Source: Micrococcales bacterium
GTDB lineage: Bacteria > Actinomycetota > Actinomycetes > Actinomycetales > Cellulomonadaceae
DNA: 59,994 nucleotides
Assembly (NCBI GenBank): GCA_014763765.1
Contig: JACXUT010000003.1
Span: 1 to 59,994, forward strand
Direction: 5' to 3'
Shown here: positions 16,254 through 24,409 of the stretch, in pieces
How positions within the stretch are numbered: position 1 is the stretch's first letter
Layout: every line of letters starts with the position of its first letter
Notes under the pieces: model-generated
What the model was told of the DNA's origin: nothing
Database searches by the model: none
Seen by the model: only the letters and a program-made list of their open reading frames with translations
Made by a program: the position numbers and the translations under genes

Positions 16254-17636
16254 TCAGGCGATCGCGAAGATCACCGCGGCCAGGCCGAAGCCCATCACGC
16301 CGATGAGCGTCTCCATGACGGTCCACGTCTTGAAGGTCGTCTTCACGTCCATGTCGAAGAACCGCCCGACCAGCCAGAAGCCGGAGTCGTTGACGTGGCT
16401 GAGGACCACCGAGCCTGCCGCGACCGCCAGGACGATGGTCGCCAGCTCCACGGCGTTGTAGCCGCCGCCGGCGACGGCCGGCGCGATGAGGCCGGCCGCG
16501 GTGGTCAGCGCGACGGTCGCGGACCCCTGGGCGACCCGCAGCACCGTGGCGATGAGGAACCCGGCGACGATCACCGGGACACCGAGGTCGCTGAGCACGT
16601 CCGCGAGCGCGTCGCCGATGCCGGACGCGCGCAGGACGCCGCCGAACATGCCGCCGGCGCCGGTGATGAGGATGACCGAGGCGACGGGGCCGAGCGCGGA
16701 GTCGAGCACCTTCTCCAGGACCGTCCCGGACCGGCCGCGGCGCCGGCCGAGCACGTACGTGGCGACGAGGACGGTGACGAGCAGGGCGACGGGCGTCTGG
16801 CCGAGCGCACGGAAGGCCTGCACCCACAGCGCGTCGCCGTCCACCACGCCGGCCGCGCGCAGCGCGTCGAGGCCGGTGTTGGCGAAGATCAGGACCAGCG
16901 GCAGCAGGAGCAGCGAGACGACCGTGCCGAAGGACGGCGGGTTGGCGGTGGCCTCCTCGTCGGCCTCGCCGAGGATCGACGGGACGGGCAGCGAGATCCG
17001 CCGGCCCGTGAACACGCCGTACAGGTACGCGGTCACGTACCAGGTGGGGATCGCGACGAGGACGCCGATCGCCAGCACCGTCCCGACGTTCGCGCCCAGC
17101 AGCTCGGTGGCCGCGACCGGCCCGGGGTGCGGCGGCACGAACACGTGCATGACGGAGAACGCACCGGCGACGGGCAGCCCGTACAGCAGCAGCGACCCGC
17201 CGAGGCGGCGCGCGACGGCGAACACGATCGGCAGCATCACGACGAGGCCCGCGTCGAAGAAGATCGGGAAGCCGAAGATCAGCGACGCGAGGCCGAGCGC
17301 GAACGGCGCCCGCTTCTCCCCGAACTTGCCGATGAGGAAGTCGGCGAGCACCTGGGCCCCGCCGCTGGTCTCGACGAGCCGCCCGAGCATCGCCCCGAGC
17401 GCGACGAGCAGGGCGACGCCGGCCAGGGTGGAGCCGAACCCCGACGTCATGACCGGCACGACGTCCCCGACGGGGATGCCGGTGGCGAGCGCGGTGAGGA
17501 GGCTGACGAGGATCAGCGCGACGAACGCGTGCATCCGCAGCCAGATGATGAGCAGCAGCAGCACGGCGATCGCGCCGGCCGCGATGCCGAGCAGCGGCCC
17601 GGCGGTCAGGGTCTGGGTCCAGCCCTCAGGCGTCAT
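16254..17636 (-). CDS. gntP: Gluconate:H+ symporter, GntP family
   Basis: A 460-residue membrane permease that imports D-gluconate (or a related aldonate) with protons. It has about 12-14 hydrophobic helices. The signature FGFPIFFDAGLVVMLPI and the motif VFVPPHPGPVAATELLGANVG are characteristic of GntP permeases, as is the late SHVNDSGFWLVGRFFDMDV segment. I start at the ATG at 17636; the frame is open further upstream but this start fits the family. It lies 50 nt downstream of gntK on the same strand, so both are probably cotranscribed, and the divergent gntR should control them. Confidence 0.92.
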   Translation of the reverse strand: MTPEGWTQTLTAGPLLGIAAGAIAVLLLLIIWLRMHAFVALILVSLLTALATGIPVGDVVPVMTSGFGSTLAGVALLVALGAMLGRLVETSGGAQVLADFLIGKFGEKRAPFALGLASLIFGFPIFFDAGLVVMLPIVFAVARRLGGSLLLYGLPVAGAFSVMHVFVPPHPGPVAATELLGANVGTVLAIGVLVAIPTWYVTAYLYGVFTGRRISLPVPSILGEADEEATANPPSFGTVVSLLLLPLVLIFANTGLDALRAAGVVDGDALWVQAFRALGQTPVALLVTVLVATYVLGRRRGRSGTVLEKVLDSALGPVASVILITGAGGMFGGVLRASGIGDALADVLSDLGVPVIVAGFLIATVLRVAQGSATVALTTAAGLIAPAVAGGGYNAVELATIVLAVAAGSVVLSHVNDSGFWLVGRFFDMDVKTTFKTWTVMETLIGVMGFGLAAVIFAIA

Positions 17637-17686
17637 GGGTGTCTCCGTCGACAGTGGTGGCGGTGGTGGGTGGGCAGAGGTGCGGG

Positions 17687-18289
17687 TCAGCGGCCGAGGC
17701 GCCGGAGGATCTCGTCGACCAGCGCAGCGGGCTTGGCGTCGATGTCGACGGCGAACCCGTCCTCGTCGTCGGCCAGCGGCTCGAGGGTCGCGAGCTGGGA
17801 CACGAGCATCTCGGGCTTCATGAAGTGCCCGGCCCGGCCCTGGATGCGCTCGGACAGCAGCTCGCGGCTGCCCGTGAGGTGGACGAAGCGCACCGGCCCG
17901 GCCTCGCGCAGCAGGTCCCGGTAGGCCCGGCGCAGCGCGCTGCACGGGACGACGGCGCTCTCGCCGGCGGCGGCGCGCTCGGCGAGCCAGTCCCGGATGC
18001 CGCCGAGCCACGGCCAGCGGTCGTCGTCGGTCAGGGGGGTGCCGGCCGACATCTTCTCGACGTTGGCCGGGGAGTGGAAGTCGTCGCCCTCGGCGAACGC
18101 CGCCCCCATGCGGCCGGCGAGGAGTGCTGCGACAGTGGTCTTGCCGGAGCCGGCGACGCCCATGACCACGACGAGGTCGGGGCGCTCGGCGCCCGACGGC
18201 GCGGCGGTGCGGTGCGGTGAGGTCTCGGCCTCGGTGACGTCGGTGTCCACCGGCTCAGCATCACCCACAGGTAGCACCTTTGTCCACAT
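17687..18289 (-). CDS. gntK: Gluconokinase
   Basis: Phosphorylates D-gluconate to 6-phosphogluconate with ATP, feeding the pentose phosphate pathway. The P-loop is GVAGSGKTT; GDDFHSPANVEKMSAGTPLTDDDR contains the conserved substrate-binding GDxxH and the following Asp/Arg cluster, and VPCSALRRAYRDLLR and GHFMKPEMLVSQLATLE are standard GntK motifs. An extra ~35 residues precede the core; the first ATG (18289) lies inside the palindromic operator candidate, so the real start may be GTG 18268 or 18250. It is paired with gntP downstream and divergent from gntR. Confidence 0.9.
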   Translation of the reverse strand: MWTKVLPVGDAEPVDTDVTEAETSPHRTAAPSGAERPDLVVVMGVAGSGKTTVAALLAGRMGAAFAEGDDFHSPANVEKMSAGTPLTDDDRWPWLGGIRDWLAERAAAGESAVVPCSALRRAYRDLLREAGPVRFVHLTGSRELLSERIQGRAGHFMKPEMLVSQLATLEPLADDEDGFAVDIDAKPAALVDEILRRLGR

Positions 18290-18297
18290 GTGGTGCT
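18273..18297. promoter_or_regulatory. Candidate GntR operator between gntK and gntR
   Basis: An outer inverted repeat AGCACC (18273-18278)/GGTGCT (18292-18297) surrounds a perfect 10-bp palindrome CCACATGTGG (18284-18293) and a TTGT-N2-ACAT half-site pair of the kind bound by FadR-type GntR proteins. It lies in the only space between the two divergent genes. Confidence 0.6.
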
Positions 18298-18326
18298 CTC
18301 ATAGTGTCGGGCGCCGTCCGCGGCCC

Positions 18327-18332
18327 TACCCT
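18327..18332 (+). promoter_or_regulatory. -10 element for leaderless gntR
   Basis: TACCCT lies 6 nt before the GTG at 18339, with no ribosome site between them. Confidence 0.55.
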
Positions 18333-18338
18333 GGACGC

Positions 18339-19052
18339 GTGCCCGCCGCCGTCCTCCACAGCACCGTCCTCGACACGCTGGGGCGCCGCATCACCGCCGG
18401 TGAGCTGCGCGCCGGGGCCGTCCTGACGCTGCAGGAGCTGGGCGCCGAGTTCGGGGTGTCCCGCACGGTCGCGCGCGAGGTCATGCGCATGCTCGAGGGC
18501 CTCGGCCTGGTGCGCTCCAGCCGGCGCGTCGGCCTGGTCGTGCTCGGCATCGAGAGCTGGAACGTGCTCGACCCCCGGGTGATCGCCTGGCGGCTCGAGG
18601 GACCCGGCCGGCTCGCGCAGCTGCGGACGCTGACCGAGCTGCGGCACGCCGTCGAGCCGCTGGCCGCCGCCGGCGCCGCGCGGTACGCCCCCGTCGAGGT
18701 CCGCACGGAGCTCATGGACATCGCGCAGCGGATGCGGGCGCTCGGCGAGGCCGGGGAGGCCACGCAGGCGGAGTTCCTCGCGCTCGACATCCGGATGCAC
18801 CAGCTGCTGCTGCGCGCCAGCGGCAACGAGCTGTTCGGGGCGCTGTCGGGGCTGGTGACGGCCGTGCTGTCCGGCCGCACGGCTCTCGGCCTCATGCCCG
18901 CCTCGCCCGTGCCGGCCGCTCTCGACGGGCACGAGGCCGTGGCGCGCGCGGTCGCGCTCGGCGACCCGGTCGCCGCGCAGCGGGCCATGGCCGGCATCGT
19001 CGACGAGGTGCAGGGGTCCCTGCCGGACGACGCCGGCGCGGCCGCGTCCTGA
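18339..19052 (+). CDS. gntR: GntR/FadR-type transcriptional regulator (FCD domain)
   Basis: A 237-residue DNA-binding regulator, almost certainly of the adjacent gluconate genes. The N-terminal winged helix contains LTLQELGAEFGVSRTVAREVMRMLEGLGLV, the GntR recognition region, followed by a wing (SSRRVGLVV). The C-terminal all-helical FCD ligand domain shows ELRHAVEPLAAAGAARYA, with the metal/ligand pattern D-x-x-M-H (DIRMHQLLLRASGN) and HEAVARAVALGD. The likely effector is gluconate or 6-phosphogluconate, by family and context. The gene is leaderless. Confidence 0.9.
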   Translation: MPAAVLHSTVLDTLGRRITAGELRAGAVLTLQELGAEFGVSRTVAREVMRMLEGLGLVRSSRRVGLVVLGIESWNVLDPRVIAWRLEGPGRLAQLRTLTELRHAVEPLAAAGAARYAPVEVRTELMDIAQRMRALGEAGEATQAEFLALDIRMHQLLLRASGNELFGALSGLVTAVLSGRTALGLMPASPVPAALDGHEAVARAVALGDPVAAQRAMAGIVDEVQGSLPDDAGAAAS

Positions 19053-19058
19053 CCGCCG

Positions 19059-19080
19059 CGCCCCGCCCGCCCGCGGGGCG
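19059..19080 (+). terminator. Hairpin after gntR
   Basis: CGCCCCGC (19059-19066) and GCGGGGCG (19073-19080) form a perfect 8-bp stem with a 6-nt loop just after the gntR stop. Confidence 0.5.
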
Positions 19081-19199
19081 ACCCGCGGTCCCGCACGCAC
19101 AGGTGCACCACAGGCGCGTTCCAGCGGACGTGGAGCACCCGACCGCAGCGTAGGAGCCCTCACCGGGAGCCACCCGGTCCGGCAGCCCGGGAGGGCAGC

Positions 19200-20666
19200 G
19201 TGAGCGCTCCGCCGACCACCGCAGTGCCCGGCCCGCGCGCGCCGGGCGACACCACGCCGTCGCCCCGCCCGCCGGACGCCCGCGGAGGGCACGTCCGGCG
19301 CCTGCTCCCCCCGGTGCGACGACGCTGGTGGGGCGACGCGGTCGCCTGGCTCGTGGGTGCGCACCTCGGGGTCGTCACCGCGTTCTGGGTGAGCGCCGGT
19401 GGCGCCGGGCTGCTGCTCCAGGGCGGCGCGACCGCGCTGGGGTCCGCGGGCCGGCTCGCGGGATTGTGGGCCAGCGCGCTGCTGCTGCTCCAGGTGCTGG
19501 GCATGGCACGCATCCCCGCCGCCGAGCGCGCGTTCGGGCAGGACCGGCTCACCACCTGGCACCGCTGGGCCGGGTTCACGTCGTTCTGGCTGCTCGCGGT
19601 GCACCTGGTCCTCATCGTGGTGGCGTACGCGTCGGCCGAGGGACGGGGTCCCGTCGCGGAGCTGTGGTCGATGACGCTCACGCTGCCCGGCATGCTGCTC
19701 GCGGTCGCCGGGACCGCCCTGATCACCGGCGTCGTCGTGCTGTCCGTGCGTGCCGCGCGGCGGCGGCTGCGCTACGAGTCGTGGCACCTGCTGCACCTGT
19801 ACGCCTACCTGGGCATCGGGCTCGCGCTGCCGCACCAGCTCTGGACCGGGTCGTCGTTCCTCGCCCACCCCTGGACCGCGGCGTACTGGTGGTCGCTGTA
19901 CGGGCTCACGCTGGTCGCGCTGCTGACCTTCCGGGTGGCGCGCCCGCTGCTGCTGAGCGCCCGCCACCGGCTGCGCGTGGCGGCCGTCGTGCAGGAGACG
20001 CCGACGATCGTGTCGGTGCACGTCACGGGGCGCCGGCTCGACCGGCTCCGGGTGGAGGCCGGCCAGTTCCTGGTCTGGCGGTTCCGGACCGGCGCCGGCT
20101 GGACGCGCGGCCACCCGCTGAGCCTCTCGGCGCAGCCCACCACCGCGGGGCTCCGCGTCACGATCGGCGTCCGGGGCGACGACGGCGCCCGGCTCGCGGC
20201 GATGGGACCCGGGACGCCGGTGCTCGTCGAGGGGCCGTTCGGCCGGACGGCGACGAGTGTCCGGACGCGGCACCGCATCGCGGCGTTCGCGGCCGGCGCC
20301 GGCATCGCGCCCGTGGTCGCCCTGCTCCAGGACAACGCGTGGACGCCCGGCTCCGACACCCTCGTGCACCGCTCGACCGACCCGTCGGAGGCCGCGCTGC
20401 GTGCCGACGCCGAGTGGCTCGCGGAGCACGCGGCCCTCCGGTACGTCCCGCTCCCCGGCCCGCGCTCCCGCACCGGCACGCCCTGGCTGCCCGCCGAGCA
20501 CGGCCACGTCCCCGGACCCGACGCGCTGCGGCGTCTCGTGCCCGACCTGGTGCACCACGACGTGTTCGTCTGCGGACCCGCCGCCTGGTCCACCGCCCTG
20601 GTCGCCGACCTGCGCGCCGCCGGCGTGCCCGAGCGGCAGATCCACCTCGAGTCCTACGCCTGGTGA
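19200..20666 (+). CDS. Ferric-reductase-like membrane flavocytochrome (ferredoxin reductase family)
   Basis: A 488-residue membrane oxidoreductase. After a basic N-terminus, six hydrophobic helices (about residues 45-250) form a ferric-reductase-like domain with paired histidines suited to bind haem (TWHRWAGF, LAVHLVL, YESWHLLHLYAYLG, ALPHQL). The cytoplasmic C-terminal half is an FNR-type module: GQFLVWRF and HPLSLSAQ bind FAD, AAGAGIAPVVALLQ binds the NAD(P)H pyrophosphate, and FVCGPAAWSTALV is the terminal nucleotide motif. It would move electrons from NAD(P)H across the membrane. Downstream FMN-binding and ApbE genes indicate the acceptor is a flavinylated extracytoplasmic protein. GTG start with GGGAGG upstream. 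Confidence 0.85.
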   Translation: MSAPPTTAVPGPRAPGDTTPSPRPPDARGGHVRRLLPPVRRRWWGDAVAWLVGAHLGVVTAFWVSAGGAGLLLQGGATALGSAGRLAGLWASALLLLQVLGMARIPAAERAFGQDRLTTWHRWAGFTSFWLLAVHLVLIVVAYASAEGRGPVAELWSMTLTLPGMLLAVAGTALITGVVVLSVRAARRRLRYESWHLLHLYAYLGIGLALPHQLWTGSSFLAHPWTAAYWWSLYGLTLVALLTFRVARPLLLSARHRLRVAAVVQETPTIVSVHVTGRRLDRLRVEAGQFLVWRFRTGAGWTRGHPLSLSAQPTTAGLRVTIGVRGDDGARLAAMGPGTPVLVEGPFGRTATSVRTRHRIAAFAAGAGIAPVVALLQDNAWTPGSDTLVHRSTDPSEAALRADAEWLAEHAALRYVPLPGPRSRTGTPWLPAEHGHVPGPDALRRLVPDLVHHDVFVCGPAAWSTALVADLRAAGVPERQIHLESYAW

Positions 20667-20678
20667 GAGGAGACTCCC

Positions 20679-21221
20679 GTGCGCCGCATCCTCGTCGCCG
20701 TGGCCGGCACCCTGTCCGGCCTCGGCCTGATCCTCCTGTACCCCACGAGCACCGGCCGGACGCTCGACACGGCGGGCACCGCCGGCGGGACCGCGACCGC
20801 GGGCGGTGCGACGTCCGGGTCGCAGGCCGGGGACGGGGCGCAGTCCGGCTCCGGGGCGCAGTCCGGCTCCGCGGCCGGCAGCGGCGACGCGGCCGGCGCG
20901 ACGACCCCGGACGCCGCGGGCTCGACCGGGTCCGGCTCGACCGGCTCGACCGGCACGTACTCGGCGTCCACGTCCATGCGGTACGGCACCGTCACCGTGA
21001 CGGTCACGGTGACCGACGGCCGGCTCACCGACGTCGGCGCGACCCAGGACTCCCCGGACGGGCGCTCCCGGAGCATCTCCGGGCAGGCGATCCCGACGCT
21101 CAACAGCGAGGCGCTCGACGCGCAGAGCGCCGACATCGCCCTCGTGTCGCACGCCACCTACACGAGCGAGGCGTACGCGCAGTCGCTGCAGGCGGCGCTG
21201 GACGAGGCGGCGCAGGCGTGA
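20679..21221 (+). CDS. Membrane-anchored FMN-binding domain protein
   Basis: A 180-residue exported electron carrier. Residues 4-22 form a membrane anchor or uncleaved signal (VAVAGTLSGLGLILLYPTS), followed by ~60 residues of Gly/Ser/Ala/Thr-rich linker and a C-terminal FMN-binding domain (about 92-180) starting YSASTSMRYGTVTVTVTV. The covalent flavinylation motif, normally SGATYTS, reads SHATYTSEAY here: the acceptor threonine is present but the preceding Gly is His. Its start is 12 nt after the flavocytochrome stop and its stop overlaps the apbE start, so the three are one operon. Probable role: accept electrons from the flavocytochrome outside the membrane. Confidence 0.85.
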   Translation: MRRILVAVAGTLSGLGLILLYPTSTGRTLDTAGTAGGTATAGGATSGSQAGDGAQSGSGAQSGSAAGSGDAAGATTPDAAGSTGSGSTGSTGTYSASTSMRYGTVTVTVTVTDGRLTDVGATQDSPDGRSRSISGQAIPTLNSEALDAQSADIALVSHATYTSEAYAQSLQAALDEAAQA

Positions 21222-22051
21222 GCGCGGCCGCGGACGCCACGGCCTGGACGCCGTCGGGCGACGACCTCGACGCCGCCGAGCGCGACACCCGGGTCCGGGA
21301 GGCCGCCGGGCTGCCGCGCTGCGCCTGGGTGGCCCACCACATGGCGATGCCCTGGAGCGTGCACGTCCGCGGGCCGGCGGCGCACGCCCCCGCCACCGCC
21401 GGCGCCGTGGCGGAGGCGTTCGCCCTGGTGGCGCGGATCGACGCGGCGCTCAGCCCCTTCCGCCCCGACTCGGACCTGAGCCGCTACCGCCGCGGGGAGC
21501 TCGGCCTCGACGCGGCACCGGAGCTCGCCGCGGTGCACCGGCGGTGCGTGGTCGCGCGGTCGACGACGGGCGGCGTCGTCGACGCGTGGGGGTGGCGGGA
21601 CGGCTTCGACCCGACCGGCCTCACCAAGGGGTGGGCCGTCGACCGGACGCTCGACGCGCTGGCCGGCCTCGACGGCGACGTGGCGGTGGTCGCGGGCGGC
21701 GACGTGGGCGTGCGGAGCCGCAGCGGTCTGCCGTGGCGGGTCGGCGTGGAGGACCCCGCGGACCGCAGCCGGGTGCTCGCCTGGGTGGACGTGACCGACG
21801 GCGGGGTGGCCACGTCGGGCCCCGCCGCCCGCGGGGCCCACGTCGTCGACCCGCGCACCGGCGCGGCCGCCGGCGGGGCCATCCGGTCGGCGACCGTCGT
21901 CGCGGAGACCGCCGAGCGTGCGGACGTGTGGGCGACCGCCGCCGTCGTGCTGGGCGCGCACGCACCGGGCCGGCTCCGTGGGCTGCCGGGGACCTCCGGA
22001 GTGCTGGTGCTCGCGGATGGTTCCGTGCACCGGTGGGCGGCGCCGGCCTGA
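21218..22051 (+). CDS. apbE: FAD:protein FMN transferase
   Basis: A 277-residue ApbE-type enzyme that attaches FMN from FAD to a threonine of target proteins through a phosphoester bond. MPWSVHVRG opens the fold. FRPDSDLSRYRRGE, FDPTGLTKGWAVDRTLDAL, VAGGDVGVR (FAD-binding) and GAHVVDPRTGAAAG are standard ApbE motifs, and ERADVWATAAVVLG carries the conserved Mg-binding Asp and Thr. No signal peptide is visible, so it acts either in the cytosol or by another export route. The GTG overlaps the previous stop (GTGA), implying translational coupling with its likely substrate. Confidence 0.9.
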   Translation: MSAAADATAWTPSGDDLDAAERDTRVREAAGLPRCAWVAHHMAMPWSVHVRGPAAHAPATAGAVAEAFALVARIDAALSPFRPDSDLSRYRRGELGLDAAPELAAVHRRCVVARSTTGGVVDAWGWRDGFDPTGLTKGWAVDRTLDALAGLDGDVAVVAGGDVGVRSRSGLPWRVGVEDPADRSRVLAWVDVTDGGVATSGPAARGAHVVDPRTGAAAGGAIRSATVVAETAERADVWATAAVVLGAHAPGRLRGLPGTSGVLVLADGSVHRWAAPA

Positions 22052-22067
22052 GCCGGCGCCGGCCGCC

Positions 22068-22400
22068 TCAGGCCCGGTCGGGCCCCGTCGTGCTCCCGCC
22101 ACCGGTGCCCGGCGCGGCGCCCGGCCCGGTGCTCCACGGCTCGGCGGACGCGCCGTCGTCGGAGCCGCGGGACACCGCGCTCTTCACCGCGTCGACCGCC
22201 TTGTCCTTGAGCGCGACGCCCTGGTCCTTCGCGAACCGCGCCGCCGTCGACTCGAGGTCGTCGACCGTGGACTGCACGCGCGGGTCGTGCCACGCGTCCG
22301 ACGCCCACCCCTTGATCTTCTCGAACTGCGCGCGGCCCGCGCGGGTGCCGACGACGTAGCCGATGCCGGCGCCGAGGACGAATGCGAGCTTGCCCTTCAT
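22068..22400 (-). CDS. YtxH-like small membrane-associated protein
   Basis: A 110-residue protein with one short N-terminal hydrophobic segment (KLAFVLGAGIGYVVGTRAG), the glycine-zipper-like pattern of YtxH proteins. An amphipathic helix region rich in Lys, Asp and Ala follows (DQGVALKDKAVDAVKSAV), then a disordered Gly/Ser/Pro tail. The family has no settled function and is linked to stress and envelope association in other bacteria. GGGAGAG lies 6 nt before the ATG. Convergent with apbE. Confidence 0.75.
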   Translation of the reverse strand: MKGKLAFVLGAGIGYVVGTRAGRAQFEKIKGWASDAWHDPRVQSTVDDLESTAARFAKDQGVALKDKAVDAVKSAVSRGSDDGASAEPWSTGPGAAPGTGGGSTTGPDRA

Positions 22401-22545
22401 GCGTTCTCTCCCTGGTCGCTGGATCTCCTGATTCGATCGAGCCTAGGGGCGCCCGTCGTGGCGCGCCCGGCGAGCGCCGGGGACCGTTCGACGCGCACGA
22501 CGATGCGGGCAGGAGCACAGTGGCCCCCGACGAGGGGGAGGCTCG

Positions 22546-23952
22546 ATGACGCAGACCACACGGGTGCCCGGCGGCGACCAGCCGGAGCTGCGGCGCACGA
22601 TCGGCCGCACGGTGCTGCTGCTGTTCGTCGTCGGGGACATCCTCGGCGCCGGCATCTACGCGCTGACGGGGACGGTCGCGGAGCAGGTCGGCGGCGCGAT
22701 CTGGCTGCCGTTCCTGCTGGCGTTCGCCCTGGCCACGCTGACCGCGACGGCCTACGCGGAGCTCGTCGCGCGCTACCCGAAGGCCGCCGGCGCCGCCCTG
22801 TACGCGAACCGCGCCTTCCGGCGGCCGTTCCTGACGTTCCTCGTGGCGTTCGCCGTCATGATGTCGGGCATCACCAGCGCCTCCGCGGCGGCGCGGGCGT
22901 TCGGCGGGGACTACCTGGCGGAGCTGCTGCCGTTCGGGGTGCCGACCCTCGTGGCCGCGTGGGTGTTCCTCGGGCTCATCACGGTCGTCAACGTGCTCGG
23001 GGTCTCCGAGTCGGTGCGCGTGAACGTCGTGCTCACGCTGGTCGAGGCGAGCGGGCTGCTCGTCATCATCGGCATCGGGGTGTGGGCGCTCGCGCACGGC
23101 GACGGCGACCCGTCCCGCGCCCTCGACCTGCACACCGACGGCCCCGCGTGGATGGGCGTGCTCGGCGGCACCGCGCTCGCCTTCTACGCCCTGCTCGGGT
23201 TCGAGGACTCGGTGAACCTGGCGGAGGAGGCGCGGCACCCGCGGCGCGACTTCCCGCGGGCGCTGTTCGGCGGGCTCGCGGTGGCCGGGGCCATCTACCT
23301 GGCGGTGGCGTTCACGGCGTCGATGCTGGTGGAGACGGACGTGCTGGTCGGCTCCACCGGGCCGCTGCTCGAGGTGGTGCGCGTGGCCGGGCTGGCGTTC
23401 CCGCCGTGGCTGTTCGCGCTCATCGCGCTGCTCGCCGTCATGAACACCGCGCTGATCAACATGATGATGGCGTCCCGCCTGGTGTACGGGATGTCCCGCG
23501 AGGGGATCGTCCCCGCCGCGCTCGGCCGCGTGCACTCCCGGCGCCGCACCCCCGTGGTCGCGATCGCGTTCACGGTGGTCCTCGCGCTGACGCTCACCGC
23601 GACCGGCGACCTCGGCGGCCTGGCCGACACCACCGTCCTGCTCCTGCTGCTCGTGTTCGCGGTGGTCAACGTCGCCGTGCTCGTCCTGCGCCGCCGCCCC
23701 GCGGACGACGACGAGACCGGCACGGTGGACGGCGACCGCGAGCGCTCGTTCCGCGCGCCGACGTGGGCGCCCGTCGTCGGGGCGGTCGTGTCGCTGGCGC
23801 TGGCGTCGCCGCTGACGGGCCGCGAGGGGGCGGTGTACCTGCGGGCCGCCGTGCTGCTGGGGATCGGCGTGGTGCTGTACGTCGTCAACCGGCTGCTGAC
23901 GGGCGGGACCGGCGCGACCGCGGACGAGGACGCCACCGCCGCGACCGGCTGA
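22546..23952 (+). CDS. APC family amino-acid permease
   Basis: A 468-residue membrane transporter of the amino acid-polyamine-organocation superfamily. The first helix carries the substrate-binding glycine pattern GDILGAGIYALTG, typical of APC transporters, followed by TATAYAELVARYPKAAGAALYA in helices 2-3. Twelve hydrophobic segments are visible, with FYALLGFEDSVNLAEEARHPRRDFPRAL as the conserved helix 6 to loop region. Substrate unknown; amino acids or amines are likely by family. GGGGGAGG precedes the ATG. It is a single gene with short gaps on both sides. Confidence 0.88.
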   Translation: MTQTTRVPGGDQPELRRTIGRTVLLLFVVGDILGAGIYALTGTVAEQVGGAIWLPFLLAFALATLTATAYAELVARYPKAAGAALYANRAFRRPFLTFLVAFAVMMSGITSASAAARAFGGDYLAELLPFGVPTLVAAWVFLGLITVVNVLGVSESVRVNVVLTLVEASGLLVIIGIGVWALAHGDGDPSRALDLHTDGPAWMGVLGGTALAFYALLGFEDSVNLAEEARHPRRDFPRALFGGLAVAGAIYLAVAFTASMLVETDVLVGSTGPLLEVVRVAGLAFPPWLFALIALLAVMNTALINMMMASRLVYGMSREGIVPAALGRVHSRRRTPVVAIAFTVVLALTLTATGDLGGLADTTVLLLLLVFAVVNVAVLVLRRRPADDDETGTVDGDRERSFRAPTWAPVVGAVVSLALASPLTGREGAVYLRAAVLLGIGVVLYVVNRLLTGGTGATADEDATAATG

Positions 23953-23983
23953 CCCCGGCCCGCCCGCCACGCCCGCGCCGCGG

Positions 23984-24409
23984 TCACGCGAACCCGAGCA
24001 GCGCGGCGACCTCGGGCTCCCGTTCGACCCAGCCGGGTGCGTCGTGGAGCACCACCCGGGTCTCGAACTCCGCCGCGGTGATCCCGGGCGTCAGGGTGAC
24101 GTGCATCGTGAGCGCCGCGTCGACCGCGACCAGCAGCCGGCCGTCGTCCGGCACGACCGACCGCAACCACGCCGCGAGCTCGCCCCACCCGGGCCACAGG
24201 GCGTCGCACGAGAAGGAACGCCGGTCCCGGAAGTAGTTGATCTGGTAGACCCCGGCGGGACCCACCACCTGGACGTTGACCGCGGAGGCTCGTGGCGGCC
24301 GGAGCCGCCGTACCCGCGCGTCCGGCCACCGCCGACGTGCCACCTCGGCGAACCGGTCGGCGGTGAGCGGGATCGTCCCCTCGCACGCGACGAGCAGGTT
24401 GTTGCTCAC
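23984..24409 (-). CDS. Putative immunity protein 2 (paralogue of the preceding gene)
   Basis: A 141-residue soluble protein without recognisable family. It is clearly a paralogue of the product of the gene just upstream. Both begin VSNxL and share a Trp-Gly/Pro-Glu-x-AAW-x-R-x-VVPD-x-GR-x-L-x-A block, a DAAxTxHVxLxPG block, and the ending PGWxxRxPEVAALLG. It is the last gene of a four-gene cassette, its GTG overlapping the upstream stop by GTGA. Position behind a putative nuclease toxin suggests an immunity protein, perhaps against a different toxin variant. This is inference from context only. Confidence 0.6.
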   Translation of the reverse strand: MSNNLLVACEGTIPLTADRFAEVARRRWPDARVRRLRPPRASAVNVQVVGPAGVYQINYFRDRRSFSCDALWPGWGELAAWLRSVVPDDGRLLVAVDAALTMHVTLTPGITAAEFETRVVLHDAPGWVEREPEVAALLGFA

